Positions 11,778-22,053 of a stretch of DNA of 64,000 bases are shown piece after piece. The stretch lies in assembly GCF_014636235.1 (NCBI RefSeq), contig NZ_BMDZ01000007.1:1-64000 (forward strand). Reading direction: 5' to 3'. The position numbers were made by a program, and so were the translations under genes. Each line of letters opens with the position of its first letter. Within the stretch, counting starts at the first letter, position 1. Below the pieces are notes generated by a model. That model made no database searches. It was not told the origin of the DNA and worked only from the letters and a program-made list of their open reading frames with translations. This DNA comes from Tistrella bauzanensis (GTDB taxonomy: Bacteria; Pseudomonadota; Alphaproteobacteria; Tistrellales; Tistrellaceae).

Positions 11778-13694
11778 ATGTTGAACCAGCTTCGCTCCGC
11801 CTCTCGTCACTGGTTGTTCCGTGTGTTTCTGATCGCGCTTGCGGCCAGTTTCGCGGTCTGGGGCATCGGCGACATCTTCCGCGACCGCCAGACCAACGTC
11901 ATTGCCGATGTCGGTGGCGCCGAAGTGACGCCGGCCGAATTCAGCCGGATCTATCAGGGCGAGATCGAACGTGCCCGCCAGGTCTTCGGCCCGACCTTCG
12001 ACCAGTCCATGGCCCGCAGCATGGGTCTGCTTGAACGCTCGGTCGGTCTGGCGGTGGGCGACGCCATGATCCGCGCCGAGACCGACCGGTTGGGGCTTGG
12101 CGTCACCGACGAGATGATCGCCCGCGCGATCACCGAAGCGCCGGCGTTCCAGGGGCTGGGCAACCGCTTCGACCGGCAGGTCTATGAGCAGGTTCTGGCC
12201 CGCAACGGCTATACGCCCGCCGATTACGAAACCTCGCTGGCCCGCGACCTGCGCCGCCAGCAGTTGATCCAGGCGCTCGCGGCGCCGGTGCCGGCGCCAG
12301 AGCCGCTCGTCCGGCTGGACCATATGTTCGCGGCCGAGCAGCGCCGGTTGATCACCGCCCGCGTGCCCGCCGATCCGGCGGTCGTCGAAGCGCCGTCCGA
12401 CGATGCGCTCGCCGCCTATTACGAGGCGAATAAGGGCCGCTATGCCATCCCCGAGCGCCGCGCGGTCAGCTTCGCGACGCTGACGCCCGAAGCGCTGGCC
12501 GCCGAGATCACCGTCGACGAAGCGGCGCTGCGCGAGGCCTATGACATCCATCTCGACCGCTACACCACCCCGGCCAGCCGTTCGGTCAGCCAGATGACCT
12601 TCCCCGACAAGGCCGCCGCCGAGGCGGCGCATGCTCGTATCGCGGCCGGCGAGGATTTCGACACCGTCGCCGCCGATCTGGGTTTCGACCGTTCGACGAT
12701 CGACCTGGGTCAGGTCACCCGCGAACAGATGCTGCCGGAACTGGCCGATCCCGCCTTCGCGCTGGCGGAAGGCGAGGTGTCGGCGCCGGTCGAGAGCCCA
12801 CTGGGCTGGCATCTGCTGACCGCGCGCGATGTCGTGGAGGGCCGGGTTCAGAGCTTCGACGAGGTTCGCCGCGGTCTGGACGACGAGTTGAAGCTCGAAC
12901 GCGCCCTCGACCGTGTCTATGAGGAAGCAACGGGCATCGAGGACAGCCTGGCCGGCGGCGCCACCCTGGAACAGTTGACCCAGCAGTTCGGCCTCGATCT
13001 GGTGAAGATCGACGCGATCGCCGCCGACGGCACCGACGGCCTGGGCCGCGAGGTCGAGCGCGCGCCCGACACCGACCGTTTCACCGCCCTTGCCTTCTCG
13101 ACCGACCAGGGTGCCACCACGGCGCTGACCGAATGGGAAAACGGGCGCTATTTCATCCTGCGCGTCGACAGCGTCACCGAGCCCGAGGAGCGGCCGCTTG
13201 ACGCGGTGAAGGATCGGGTGATCGCCGACTGGCGTGCCGAGGAAGCCCGCACACGGGCCGAAGCCGCGGCCAACCGCATGGTCGAGGCGGTGAATGCCGG
13301 CGGCACGCTCGCCGCCGCCGCCGCCGAGGCCGGCATCGATGTCGAGACCCCGCCGGCGATCGATCGCCGCGGCCGCATCGCCGGTGCCGAGGCCGCGGTA
13401 CAGCCGCAGCCGGTCAACCTGCCGGCCGAGCTGGTCCAGGATGCCTTCGCCGCTGGCACCGGTGATGCGGTGATGGCCGAGACCGCCAATGGCGGCCGGA
13501 TCGTCGCGGTCGTGGCCGATGTGATCACCCCGCCGGCACCTGAGGGCGCCGAGGCCGCCGCCGCCGGTGCGCGGCTAGAACAGGGGCTGTCGCAGGGCAT
13601 TCTGTCGCAGTACGAGAAGGTGCTGCGCGCCCGCCATCCGGCCACGATCAACACCACCCTGATCGATCAGATGTATCCGGCCCAGGGCTCCTGA
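11778..13694 (+). CDS. ppiD: PpiD-like periplasmic peptidyl-prolyl isomerase/chaperone
   Basis: 638 residues. A short cytoplasmic start is followed by one membrane anchor (about residues 13-30, LFRVFLIALAASFAVWGIG), then a SurA-N-like region with the typical TPAEFSRIYQ stretch. Next is a PpiC parvulin-type domain around SRSVSQMTFPDKAAAEAAHARI to LGWHLLTARDVVEGRVQSF (cited as end points), and then a long C-terminal domain. PpiD is an inner-membrane-anchored folding factor near the Sec exit site. The length matches alphaproteobacterial PpiD/SurA-N proteins. It sits 76 bp upstream of trpE, as in other Rhodospirillales. Parvulin activity of PpiD proteins is often weak, so chaperone function is more certain than isomerase activity. 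Confidence 0.9.
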   Translation: MLNQLRSASRHWLFRVFLIALAASFAVWGIGDIFRDRQTNVIADVGGAEVTPAEFSRIYQGEIERARQVFGPTFDQSMARSMGLLERSVGLAVGDAMIRAETDRLGLGVTDEMIARAITEAPAFQGLGNRFDRQVYEQVLARNGYTPADYETSLARDLRRQQLIQALAAPVPAPEPLVRLDHMFAAEQRRLITARVPADPAVVEAPSDDALAAYYEANKGRYAIPERRAVSFATLTPEALAAEITVDEAALREAYDIHLDRYTTPASRSVSQMTFPDKAAAEAAHARIAAGEDFDTVAADLGFDRSTIDLGQVTREQMLPELADPAFALAEGEVSAPVESPLGWHLLTARDVVEGRVQSFDEVRRGLDDELKLERALDRVYEEATGIEDSLAGGATLEQLTQQFGLDLVKIDAIAADGTDGLGREVERAPDTDRFTALAFSTDQGATTALTEWENGRYFILRVDSVTEPEERPLDAVKDRVIADWRAEEARTRAEAAANRMVEAVNAGGTLAAAAAEAGIDVETPPAIDRRGRIAGAEAAVQPQPVNLPAELVQDAFAAGTGDAVMAETANGGRIVAVVADVITPPAPEGAEAAAAGARLEQGLSQGILSQYEKVLRARHPATINTTLIDQMYPAQGS

Positions 13695-13770
13695 GCCCAC
13701 CGCCGCTCCGTCTCGCCACCATCCGGCCAGGCCCCGATCGCCCGGCCGCGCCAGAAAGCCTCGATCCCCG

Positions 13771-15288
13771 ATGGATATCGCGCCCGATTTCGACCATTTC
13801 GCCGCCATTTATGGCGAAAACCGCGCGCAGGTGGTGTCGACGACCCTGGCCGCCGATCTGGAAACGCCGGTCTCGGCGATGCTGAAGCTGGCCGATCGCC
13901 GACCCTACAGCTTTCTGCTGGAATCGGTTGAAGGCGGCGCGGTGCGCGGCCGCTATTCGCTGATCGGCCTGAAGCCCGACGTGATCTGGCGGGTGGTCGA
14001 CGGACGGGTCGAGATCAACCGCGACGCCCGGGCCGACCTGGACGGGTTCGTGGTGGAAGACGGCGCCGATCCGATTGCCTCGCTGCGCGCGCTGATCGCC
14101 GAAAGCCGCATCGACCTGCCGGCGGGCCTGCCGCCGATGGCGGCGGGACTGGTCGGCTATCTGGGCTATGACATGGTGCGGTTCATGGAGCGGCTGCCCG
14201 AACCGCGCCGCGACGCGCTGGGCATCCCCGACGCCATCTTCACCCGGCCGACGGTGATGGCGATCTTCGATGCCGTCGACAGCACCGTCACCCTGATCAC
14301 CCCGGTACGCCCGGAACCCGGCTGTACCGCCGCCATGGCCTGGCGGCTGGCGCGCGAACGGCTGATGGACGTGGTATCGGATCTGGGACGCGGCCTGCCG
14401 GTGGGGCTGGCGCCATCGGCGGCCGATCTGGCCCCCGCGACCGAGCCGGTGTCGAATGTCGGCCAGGCGCGGTTCGAGGACATGGTCCGTGCCGCAAAGG
14501 ATTACATCCTGGCCGGCGACGCTTTCCAGATCGTGCCGTCGCAGCGCTTCACCCTGCCCTTCCGGCTGCCGCCCTTCGCCTTCTATCGGGCGCTGCGCCG
14601 GCAGAACCCCTCGCCCTTCCTGTTCTATCTCGATTACGGCCATTTCCAGGTCGCCGGGTCGAGCCCCGAAATTCTGGTGCGGGTGCGCGACGACGTGATC
14701 ACGGTCCGCCCGATCGCCGGCACCCGCCGGCGCGGCAAGGATGCGGTCGAGGATCAGGCGCTGGCCGAAGAACTGGCCGCCGACCCCAAGGAAGTCGCCG
14801 AGCACCTGATGCTGCTCGATCTGGCGCGCAATGATGTCGGCCGCTTCGCCCGGATCGGCACGGTCAAGGTCACCGAGAACATGATCATCGAGCGCTACAG
14901 CGCCGTGATGCATCTGGTGTCGAATGTCGAGGGTGACCTGGCGCCGGCCCATGACGCGCTGGATGCGCTGATCGGCGGCTTTCCGGCCGGCACGGTGTCA
15001 GGTGCGCCCAAGGTCCGCGCCATGGAGATCATCAACGAGCTTGAGCCGGACCGGCGCGGCGTCTATGGCGGCGGGGTCGGCTATTTCTCGGCCGGCGGCG
15101 CCATGGACAGTTGCATCGTGCTGCGCACCGCCGTGATCAAGGACGGCGAACTGCATGTCCAGGCCGGCGCCGGCGTGGTCGCCGACAGCGATCCGACCTC
15201 GGAGTATGAAGAGACCCGGGCAAAGGCCCGGGCCCTGATCCGCGCGGCCGGCGAGGCCTGGCGCTATGCCGGCGGCCTCGCCCGCTGA
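13771..15288 (+). CDS. trpE: Anthranilate synthase component I
   Basis: 505 residues. The N-terminal domain includes the tryptophan-binding element LLESVEGG, and the chorismate-binding domain has PSPFLFYLDYG, GSSPEILVRV, RPIAGTRRRG and FPAGTVSGAPKVRAMEI. It forms anthranilate from chorismate using ammonia from TrpG, the first step of tryptophan synthesis. The retained LLES motif suggests normal feedback inhibition by tryptophan. The partner trpG is not adjacent: it lies 5.1 kb away beyond a minus-strand block. The 76-bp gap from ppiD has no Trp-codon leader peptide, so no attenuator is visible here. Confidence 0.98.
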   Translation: MDIAPDFDHFAAIYGENRAQVVSTTLAADLETPVSAMLKLADRRPYSFLLESVEGGAVRGRYSLIGLKPDVIWRVVDGRVEINRDARADLDGFVVEDGADPIASLRALIAESRIDLPAGLPPMAAGLVGYLGYDMVRFMERLPEPRRDALGIPDAIFTRPTVMAIFDAVDSTVTLITPVRPEPGCTAAMAWRLARERLMDVVSDLGRGLPVGLAPSAADLAPATEPVSNVGQARFEDMVRAAKDYILAGDAFQIVPSQRFTLPFRLPPFAFYRALRRQNPSPFLFYLDYGHFQVAGSSPEILVRVRDDVITVRPIAGTRRRGKDAVEDQALAEELAADPKEVAEHLMLLDLARNDVGRFARIGTVKVTENMIIERYSAVMHLVSNVEGDLAPAHDALDALIGGFPAGTVSGAPKVRAMEIINELEPDRRGVYGGGVGYFSAGGAMDSCIVLRTAVIKDGELHVQAGAGVVADSDPTSEYEETRAKARALIRAAGEAWRYAGGLAR

Positions 15289-15307
15289 GCCGGGTCAGAA
15301 AGCGGCG

Positions 15308-15520
15308 TCAGGCTGCTTTGCCGCCGAAATCATAGCCGGCATCGTCGATCGCCTCGCGGACCGTGGCTTCCTCGTGATCACCGGTCACGGTGACCAGACC
15401 GGCCGGCTGGTCCACCGCGATCACAGCGTCCGGCAGGCGGGATGACAGGGCGCGGCGCACCGCCTTGGCACAGCCTTCGCAGGTCATCCCCGCGACGTGA
15501 TAATGCGTCTGGGCACTCAT
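15308..15520 (-). CDS. Heavy-metal-associated (CopZ-like) small protein
   Basis: 70 residues from the ATG ending at 15520. It is a single HMA domain with the metal-binding motif GMTCEGC near the N-terminus and the expected beta-alpha-beta-beta-alpha-beta length. Such proteins carry Cu(I) or feed it to CopA-type ATPases. It ends a minus-strand run starting with copA and cueR about 2 kb upstream, which supports a copper role. It lies only 7 bp downstream of the YibQ-type gene, so it is probably co-transcribed with that gene. Confidence 0.88.
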   Translation of the reverse strand: MSAQTHYHVAGMTCEGCAKAVRRALSSRLPDAVIAVDQPAGLVTVTGDHEEATVREAIDDAGYDFGGKAA

Positions 15521-15527
15521 TCGGGTC

Positions 15528-17282
15528 TCACTCCTTGACGACGGGCCCGTCCATGAAGACGGCGCCCTCCTCAGCCCGTGCGGGGGCTGCTTCCGTCGGG
15601 TCCGACACGGTCCGTGGTTCCGCGGTGCCGGCATCGCCGGGCACCGCGATCAGGGCCGTCAACGGCACCAGTTCGATGCCCCGCGCCCGCGCTGCCGGCA
15701 GCCAGCGGGTCAGCACCCGCAGCGTTTCAGGATGCGGGTGGCCGATGGCGATGGCGCCGCCATGGCGGCGTGCCGCGGCTTCCAGCTTGTCCAACTGGCC
15801 CGCGATCTTGGCTTCGTCAATCTCGTGGTCCAGAAAGATGTCGCGGGTGGCGTTGGGAATGCCGGTCGCAATCGCGCTGCTGGCGCCCACCGATTTCGCG
15901 GTGGTGCGGCTGTCCAGGAACAGCAGGCCGCGGGCCTTCAACTCGGCCATTACCGCCTGCATCAGCGGTGCGCTTTCAGTGGCGCGGCTGCCCATATGGT
16001 TGTTGATGCCGACATAGCCGCCGAACATGTCCAGGTTATGCTTCAGCCGGGCGACATTGTCGGCAACCGATAGCGCCGGATCCAGGGCCCGGGGTCCGGG
16101 ATCGGCGGGGCCGCTGGGCCGCATCGGCATATGCACCAGCAATTCATGGCCGGCGGCATGAGCCTTGGCCGCCTGGGCGCCGACATCACGGGCATAGGGC
16201 AGAAAGGCGAAGGTGATCGGCCCCGGCAGGGCGATAGCGGCGGCACTCTGCGGCTTGTTCACCCCCATATCGTCGATGACGATCGCGACCCTCGGCCCCT
16301 TCGGCACGGCCGGGGCCTTGATCGCAAAGCGCTGCCAGGTGGGCATGCCCCCGCCTTCGGGCGGGCGCACGGCCGCATCCGGCACCGGCGGCACCAGAGC
16401 TGCGACCTGACGTTCCGGTTCCGCCGGCGGCTGTGGCGCTGCGGCATCCGGTGCCCGTGCCGCCTGTGCCGGACCAGCCGCGGGCGGCGCAGGTGTCGGC
16501 ACCGGAACCGGCGTCGGAGCGGGAGCCGGCATCGGAGCGGGAGCCGGCATCGGAGCGGGAGCCTGCATCAGAGCGGGAGCCTGGGCGGCGGTCTGCGCCG
16601 GAGCCGGGACAGGCGCGGAAGCCGCGCCCGACGCGGCCGCCTGCGGCCGGGACTCGCGGCTCGCATCTTCGCCGGTGATGGTGGCGCCGCTGCCGGCCAG
16701 ATCCGGGCGCCATTCGGGGCGAGCGGCCGGCCTTTCGGCGGCGGCATTGGCCGGCGCAGGGGCAGGTGCGGCATCGGGTGCCGGCACCGCGGCACCGGCC
16801 GGCAGCGTCGGCCGTGCCACCTGCTCGTAACGTGCGGGCGTGATCAGCGACCCGATCACCGCCCCCGCCACCACCAGCAGGGCAATGCCGACCAGCCCAT
16901 AGGCGGCGAACTGTCGACGGGCCAGCAAAGCCGCACCGAAGCGTGCCAACAGGCCTGCAGGTCGCCGGCCGCCACCGGTGGGCCCGCGCAGCGTTTTCGG
17001 CCGCGCGCCGGGCTTTGCCGGCTGGGTGCGCGGGCCCGCAGCCTTGGCGCCCGTACTCTTGGTGCCTGCGGCCTTTGCACCCGTCGTCTTCGCACCGCCG
17101 CCCTTGGTAGCGGCAGCCTTCGTGGCCGCCGCCTTCGAGGCGGGGGTCGCTGCCCTGGGGCCCGCTTTGGCCTGGGGCTTCGATGAAGCCGCCTTGCCCG
17201 TCTGCTGGCCGCCGGTGGTGCCGGTTCTTGCCTTCCGGCCGGCGCCACTGCCCGTGCGGCTGCCGTCCTCGCCCTTGGTCAT
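15528..17282 (-). CDS. Divergent polysaccharide deacetylase family protein (YibQ-like)
   Basis: 584 residues in four zones. Residues 1-105 are Lys/Ala/Thr/Gly-rich and histone H1-like. One membrane segment follows (about 125-150, FAAYGLVGIALLVVAGAVIG). A Pro/Ala-rich linker comes next (about 165-340), with PAPAPM-type repeats. The C-terminal domain has VAIVIDDMGVN, FLPYARDVGAQAAKAHAAGH, LLVHMPMRP and GYVGINNHMGS, the divergent polysaccharide deacetylase signature. The family is related to NodB-fold deacetylases but has no established substrate. The catalytic part is normal in size; the low-complexity parts are unusually long. It lies between cueR and the HMA gene on the minus strand. Confidence 0.85.
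   Translation of the reverse strand: MTKGEDGSRTGSGAGRKARTGTTGGQQTGKAASSKPQAKAGPRAATPASKAAATKAAATKGGGAKTTGAKAAGTKSTGAKAAGPRTQPAKPGARPKTLRGPTGGGRRPAGLLARFGAALLARRQFAAYGLVGIALLVVAGAVIGSLITPARYEQVARPTLPAGAAVPAPDAAPAPAPANAAAERPAARPEWRPDLAGSGATITGEDASRESRPQAAASGAASAPVPAPAQTAAQAPALMQAPAPMPAPAPMPAPAPTPVPVPTPAPPAAGPAQAARAPDAAAPQPPAEPERQVAALVPPVPDAAVRPPEGGGMPTWQRFAIKAPAVPKGPRVAIVIDDMGVNKPQSAAAIALPGPITFAFLPYARDVGAQAAKAHAAGHELLVHMPMRPSGPADPGPRALDPALSVADNVARLKHNLDMFGGYVGINNHMGSRATESAPLMQAVMAELKARGLLFLDSRTTAKSVGASSAIATGIPNATRDIFLDHEIDEAKIAGQLDKLEAAARRHGGAIAIGHPHPETLRVLTRWLPAARARGIELVPLTALIAVPGDAGTAEPRTVSDPTEAAPARAEEGAVFMDGPVVKE
16515..16584. repeat. 18-bp tandem repeat inside the YibQ-like linker
   Basis: About four copies of an 18-bp unit (CGGAGCGGGAGCCGGCAT and variants) start at 16515, 16533, 16551 and 16569. 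They encode PAPAPM-type hexapeptides on the minus strand. The first two copies are identical and the last two diverge. Confidence 0.85.
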
Positions 17283-17336
17283 CGTGTCTGGTCCGTGTCC
17301 GATCTGTTCTGGGCCGGCCCGCGGCCGGCGGGCGCA

Positions 17337-17843
17337 CTATACCGGATCATGCGATGTGTGCCGATCAGATGCGCCTGCGGCCCCGAACTGGTCACCGGCG
17401 CCATCATCATGACGGCAGGTGTTTTCATGAGGGTCGGCCAGATCGTCGAGGATCGGGCAGTCCGGCCGGCCGTCGCCATGGCATGTCTCCACCAGATGCG
17501 CCAGCGTCCGGCGCATGGCCGCAAGCCCGGCCATGCGCCGGTCCAGTTCGGCGATCCGGGCCAGGGCCAGTTCGCGGACATCGCGACTGGCCCGGTCGCG
17601 ATCATCCCACAACGCCAGAAGGTCGCGGACCTCGTCGACCGCGAAGCCCAGCCGCCGGGCGCGCAGCACGAACCGCAGCCGGTCCACCGCGGCCCGCGGG
17701 TACTGGCGATAGCCGTTCGCCTGCCGGTCAGGCCGCGGCAACAGGCCGATCTCCTCGTAATAGCGCACGGTCTTGGGGCTGGTGCCGGCGGCGGCGGCCA
17801 GCGCGCCGATGGCCAGAACACTGTCAGTGGTCACAACACTCAT
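17337..17843 (-). CDS. cueR: Cu(I)-responsive MerR-family regulator CueR
   Basis: 168 residues from the ATG ending at 17843. The N-terminal MerR helix-turn-helix reads AAAAGTSPKTVRYYEEIGLL, followed by NGYRQY and a dimerisation helix. The effector loop has Cys121 and Cys129 in CHGDGRPDCP, matching the two Cu(I)-binding cysteines of E. coli CueR (C112/C120). The C-terminus is longer and His-rich, with another Cys at 143. It overlaps the copA stop by four bases (ATGA), so the two are translationally coupled. A CueR-type operator stands in front of copA. Confidence 0.92.
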   Translation of the reverse strand: MSVVTTDSVLAIGALAAAAGTSPKTVRYYEEIGLLPRPDRQANGYRQYPRAAVDRLRFVLRARRLGFAVDEVRDLLALWDDRDRASRDVRELALARIAELDRRMAGLAAMRRTLAHLVETCHGDGRPDCPILDDLADPHENTCRHDDGAGDQFGAAGASDRHTSHDPV

Positions 17844-20149
17844 GCCACACCTCGCTCCAGATCCGCCGGGCGCCAGCGCGCCAGCAGCAGGGCATTGGCC
17901 AGAACGCTCACCGAACTCAGCGCCATCGCGGCACCGGCAAACACCGGATCCAGCAGCCCCAGCGCCGCCAGCGGAATCCCGATCGTGTTGTATCCAAAGG
18001 CCCACACCAGATTCTGGCGGATCTTCACCCGGGTCAGCCGGCAGATGTCCAGGGTCGCGGGCAGCAGCGACGGGCTCTGGCGCATCAGCGTGATATCGGC
18101 CGCCGCCATCGCGACATCGGTGCCGCCGCCGATCGCCACCGACAGATCGGCGACGGCCAGCGCCGGTGCGTCATTCACCCCGTCACCAACCATCATCACC
18201 CGGTGGCCCTGGGTCTTGGCCGCCGTCACCGCATCGGCCTTGGCGGCAGGATCGGCGCCGCCGGTCGCCTCGGCGATGCCAAGTCTGGCGGCAACGGCAC
18301 GCGCGGTCGCGGGCGCGTCGCCGCTCAACATCCTGACGGTGATCCCCCGCCCGGTCAGGGCACGCACGGCATCGGCCGCGTCCGCGCGCGGCGCATCGGC
18401 CAGCACGAAGCCGCCAAGAAGCCGGGGGGCGCCCCCGTCAGGTACCGCCGCCAGCCACACCACCGTCGCGCCATCGGCCTCCGCATGATCGGCCTCGGCG
18501 GCGGCCGCATCGGGCAGCGCAATGCCGGCATCGGCCATGAAGCGCCGGGATCCGAGGCGATGCGGCACATCGCCGATCAGCCCTTCCACACCCGCACCGG
18601 GCCGGTTGCGGCGCCCCGTCACCACGGCCGGAACCACGTCCTCATCCTCGGCCGCCGCCCTGATCGCGCGGGCCAGCGGATGTTCGCTCGCCTGCTGCAG
18701 GCCGGCGGCACGGGCCAGGGCAGCGGCCGCCGCGACCGCGGGGGTGCCGCCGTCGATCTGGCGCAGCAGCCGGGGGCGGCCTTCGGTCAGGGTGCCGGTC
18801 TTGTCGATCAGCGCCAGATCGATGCCGACGCCATGATCGAAGGCAGCCGGCGACCGCACCAGAATGCCGGCGCGGGCGGCGGCGCCGGTGCCGGCCACGA
18901 TCGCCGCCGGCGTCGCAAGCCCCATGGCACAGGGGCAGGCGATCACCAGCACCGTCACGGCCGCGATCACGGCATCCGGCCAGTCGGCACCGGCGATCAG
19001 CCAGCCACCGACGGTGCAAAGCGCGATCACCACCACCACCGGCACGAAAACCGCGCTCACCCGGTCGACCACCGCCTGAACCGGCGCCCGGGTCGCCTGG
19101 GCATGCTCCACCATCCGCACCACCTGGGCCAGCGTCGTGTCGCGCCCGACCCGCACCACCCGCGCCAGCAGCGGATCGCTGCCATTGACGGTGCCGGCCG
19201 ACAGGCTCGCGCCCGGCGCCTTGTCGACCGGCAGGCTTTCGCCGGTCAGCATGGATTCATCCGCGCTGCCCTCGCCCTCGATCACCCGGGCATCGGCGGC
19301 GATCCGCTCCCCCGGCCGGATCGACAGCACATCGCCCACCCGCAATGCTGTCACGGCCACGTCGCTCTCGCTACCATCGGCATTGCGGCGGCGGGCGGTG
19401 TCGGGACGCAACGCCGCCAGTGCACGGATTGCCGCACCCGTGGCGCGGCGCGCCCGGCCTTCCATCCAGCGGCCGAACAGCACCAGAACCGTCACCGCCG
19501 CAGCGGCTTCGAAGTACAGATGCATCTCGTGATCGCGCGCCAGCCACAGATAGACCGACAATCCGAATGCCGCCCAGGTGCCCAGCACCACCAGCAGATC
19601 CATATTGCCGACACCGGCCTTCAAGGCACCCCAGGCCGGACGCAGGAAGCGCCGCCCAAGGCCGATCTGGACCGGCGTGGCCAGCAGCAGCTGCGCCCAG
19701 CCCGGCAGCGGCGGCACACCGAACTGCATCCAGACCATCTGGCCGACCAGCGGCACTGCCAGCACGGCCCCGATGATCACCTCGATACCCAGACGGCGGC
19801 TGTCGACCACCTCCTGCGCCTGGCGGGCATCGCGCGGATCGGCACCGATCCCGCCATCGGCGGCACCTTCCGTGATGATCGCGCCCTGATAGCCGGCGCG
19901 GGTCAGCGCCGCCAGCAGGGCATCGTCGTCGGGCTGACCGGCGCCGGGCTCCAGCGTCACCAGCGCCTCATGGGTCGCCAGACTGACCTCGGCATCGTGC
20001 ACACCGGGCAGCTTGCGCAACGCCCGTCCCACCCGGTTCACGCAGGTGCCGCAGGTCATGCCCTCGACCGCCAGCCGCCGTTCGACCACATCACCCGCCG
20101 CATCGGCCGGTCGGTCGAGATCGTGTTCGTCTGCAATCATGGTCATCAT
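17840..20149 (-). CDS. copA: Copper-exporting P1B-type ATPase
   Basis: 769 residues from the ATG ending at 20149, which has an AGGA ribosome site 6-8 bases upstream; a longer frame begins at 20227 but would start almost at the predicted transcription start. One N-terminal HMA domain has GMTCGTC (Cys33, Cys36), followed by membrane helices and the actuator motif LTGES. The membrane copper site CPC is at 405-407, the phosphorylation site DKTGT at Asp449, then EHPLARAI (the HP locus) and GDGVND. It exports Cu(I) to the periplasm at the cost of ATP. Domain order and size are standard. Confidence 0.96.
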   Translation of the reverse strand: MMTMIADEHDLDRPADAAGDVVERRLAVEGMTCGTCVNRVGRALRKLPGVHDAEVSLATHEALVTLEPGAGQPDDDALLAALTRAGYQGAIITEGAADGGIGADPRDARQAQEVVDSRRLGIEVIIGAVLAVPLVGQMVWMQFGVPPLPGWAQLLLATPVQIGLGRRFLRPAWGALKAGVGNMDLLVVLGTWAAFGLSVYLWLARDHEMHLYFEAAAAVTVLVLFGRWMEGRARRATGAAIRALAALRPDTARRRNADGSESDVAVTALRVGDVLSIRPGERIAADARVIEGEGSADESMLTGESLPVDKAPGASLSAGTVNGSDPLLARVVRVGRDTTLAQVVRMVEHAQATRAPVQAVVDRVSAVFVPVVVVIALCTVGGWLIAGADWPDAVIAAVTVLVIACPCAMGLATPAAIVAGTGAAARAGILVRSPAAFDHGVGIDLALIDKTGTLTEGRPRLLRQIDGGTPAVAAAAALARAAGLQQASEHPLARAIRAAAEDEDVVPAVVTGRRNRPGAGVEGLIGDVPHRLGSRRFMADAGIALPDAAAAEADHAEADGATVVWLAAVPDGGAPRLLGGFVLADAPRADAADAVRALTGRGITVRMLSGDAPATARAVAARLGIAEATGGADPAAKADAVTAAKTQGHRVMMVGDGVNDAPALAVADLSVAIGGGTDVAMAAADITLMRQSPSLLPATLDICRLTRVKIRQNLVWAFGYNTIGIPLAALGLLDPVFAGAAMALSSVSVLANALLLARWRPADLERGVA

Positions 20150-20236
20150 CGTCGTCCTGGCTGTTCCGTGCGGCGGCCCCCACCACAGCGGCGCATCCAT
20201 CGGCGATGCGGTGGCGTTGGGAACCATTCGACAGGC

Positions 20237-20267
20237 AGTGTGCAGCTTCCAGCGACTGGAAGGTCAA
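20237..20267 (-). promoter_or_regulatory. CueR-type promoter/operator of copA
   Basis: Read on the minus strand: -35 TTGACC (20267-20262), a 19-bp spacer holding the dyad CTTCCAG-CGA-CTGGAAG (20246-20262), then CACACT as -10 (20242-20237). The over-long spacer with a centred palindrome is the hallmark of MerR-family activated promoters. It lies about 90 bp before the copA start. Confidence 0.85.
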
Positions 20268-20301
20268 GCGGCATCGACGGGAAGCCCGGCTGCGGGACAT
20301 C

Positions 20302-20330
20302 TTGACGCGGCGGGACGCGCGGGGTTTCCT
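20302..20330 (+). promoter_or_regulatory. Possible promoter of trpG
   Basis: TTGACG at 20302-20307, 17 bp, then TTTCCT at 20325-20330. The -35 is good and the -10 weak. It would give trpGDC its own transcription now that trpE is 5 kb away. Confidence 0.35.
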
Positions 20331-20378
20331 GTGGCCCGGTCGCGCATGCCGCACATCCTTGGAAGGGGCACAGGCCCG

Positions 20379-20986
20379 ATGATCCTGCTGGTGGACAACT
20401 ACGACAGCTTCACCTGGAATCTCGTCCATTATCTGGGCGAGGCGGGCGCCGAGGTCGAGGTGGTGCGCAATGATCAGCTGACCGTGGCCGAGGCCATGGC
20501 GCTTGCCCCTGAAGGCATCGTGCTCTCCCCCGGCCCCTGCGATCCCGATCGCGCCGGTATCTGCCTCGACATGGTGGCGGCGGCGGCTCGTGCCCGGCTG
20601 CCCTTGCTGGGCGTGTGCCTGGGCCATCAGACCATCGGCCAGGCTTTCGGCGGCCGGGTGGTGCGCGGCCCCCGGCCGATGCATGGCAAGGTGACGCCGA
20701 TCCGGCATCTGGGCGGCGTGCTGTTCGATGGTCTGCCGGCGCAGTTTCCCGTCACCCGCTATCATTCTCTGGTGGTGGCGCGCGACGGCCTGCCCGACAG
20801 CCTCAGGATCACCGCCGAGGACGATGACGGCGTGATCATGGGCCTGTCGCATCGCGACCTGCCGATCCATGGGGTACAATTCCACCCGGAGAGCATCGCA
20901 TCGGCCCATGGCCATGCCCTGATCGCCAATTTCCTGACCGTTACCCAGACCCCAACCCTTGCGACCGCATCCGCGACGGAGAGCGT

Positions 20987-20990
<4 letters not shown>
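20379..20990 (+). CDS. trpG: Anthranilate synthase component II (glutamine amidotransferase)
   Basis: 203 residues from the ATG at 20379, with GGAAGGGG about 10 bases upstream. A class I amidotransferase: [14 protein letters not shown] start, oxyanion region LSPGPCDPD, nucleophile Cys in LGVCLGHQ, and His/Glu in VQFHPES. It supplies ammonia to TrpE. It overlaps trpD by four bases (ATGA), so the two are coupled. The glutaminase may also serve PabB, as in many bacteria with one such subunit. Confidence 0.97.
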
Positions 20991-22048
<1,058 letters not shown>

Positions 22049-22053
22049 TTGCC

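Noticed and set aside
13695-13770. A trp attenuator or leader peptide before trpE
   Set aside because: The 76-bp gap shows no run of Trp codons and no competing hairpins.
17183-20305. Long plus-strand frame opposite cueR and copA
   Set aside because: Antisense to recognised genes, with repetitive Arg/His/Gln content typical of a shadow frame.
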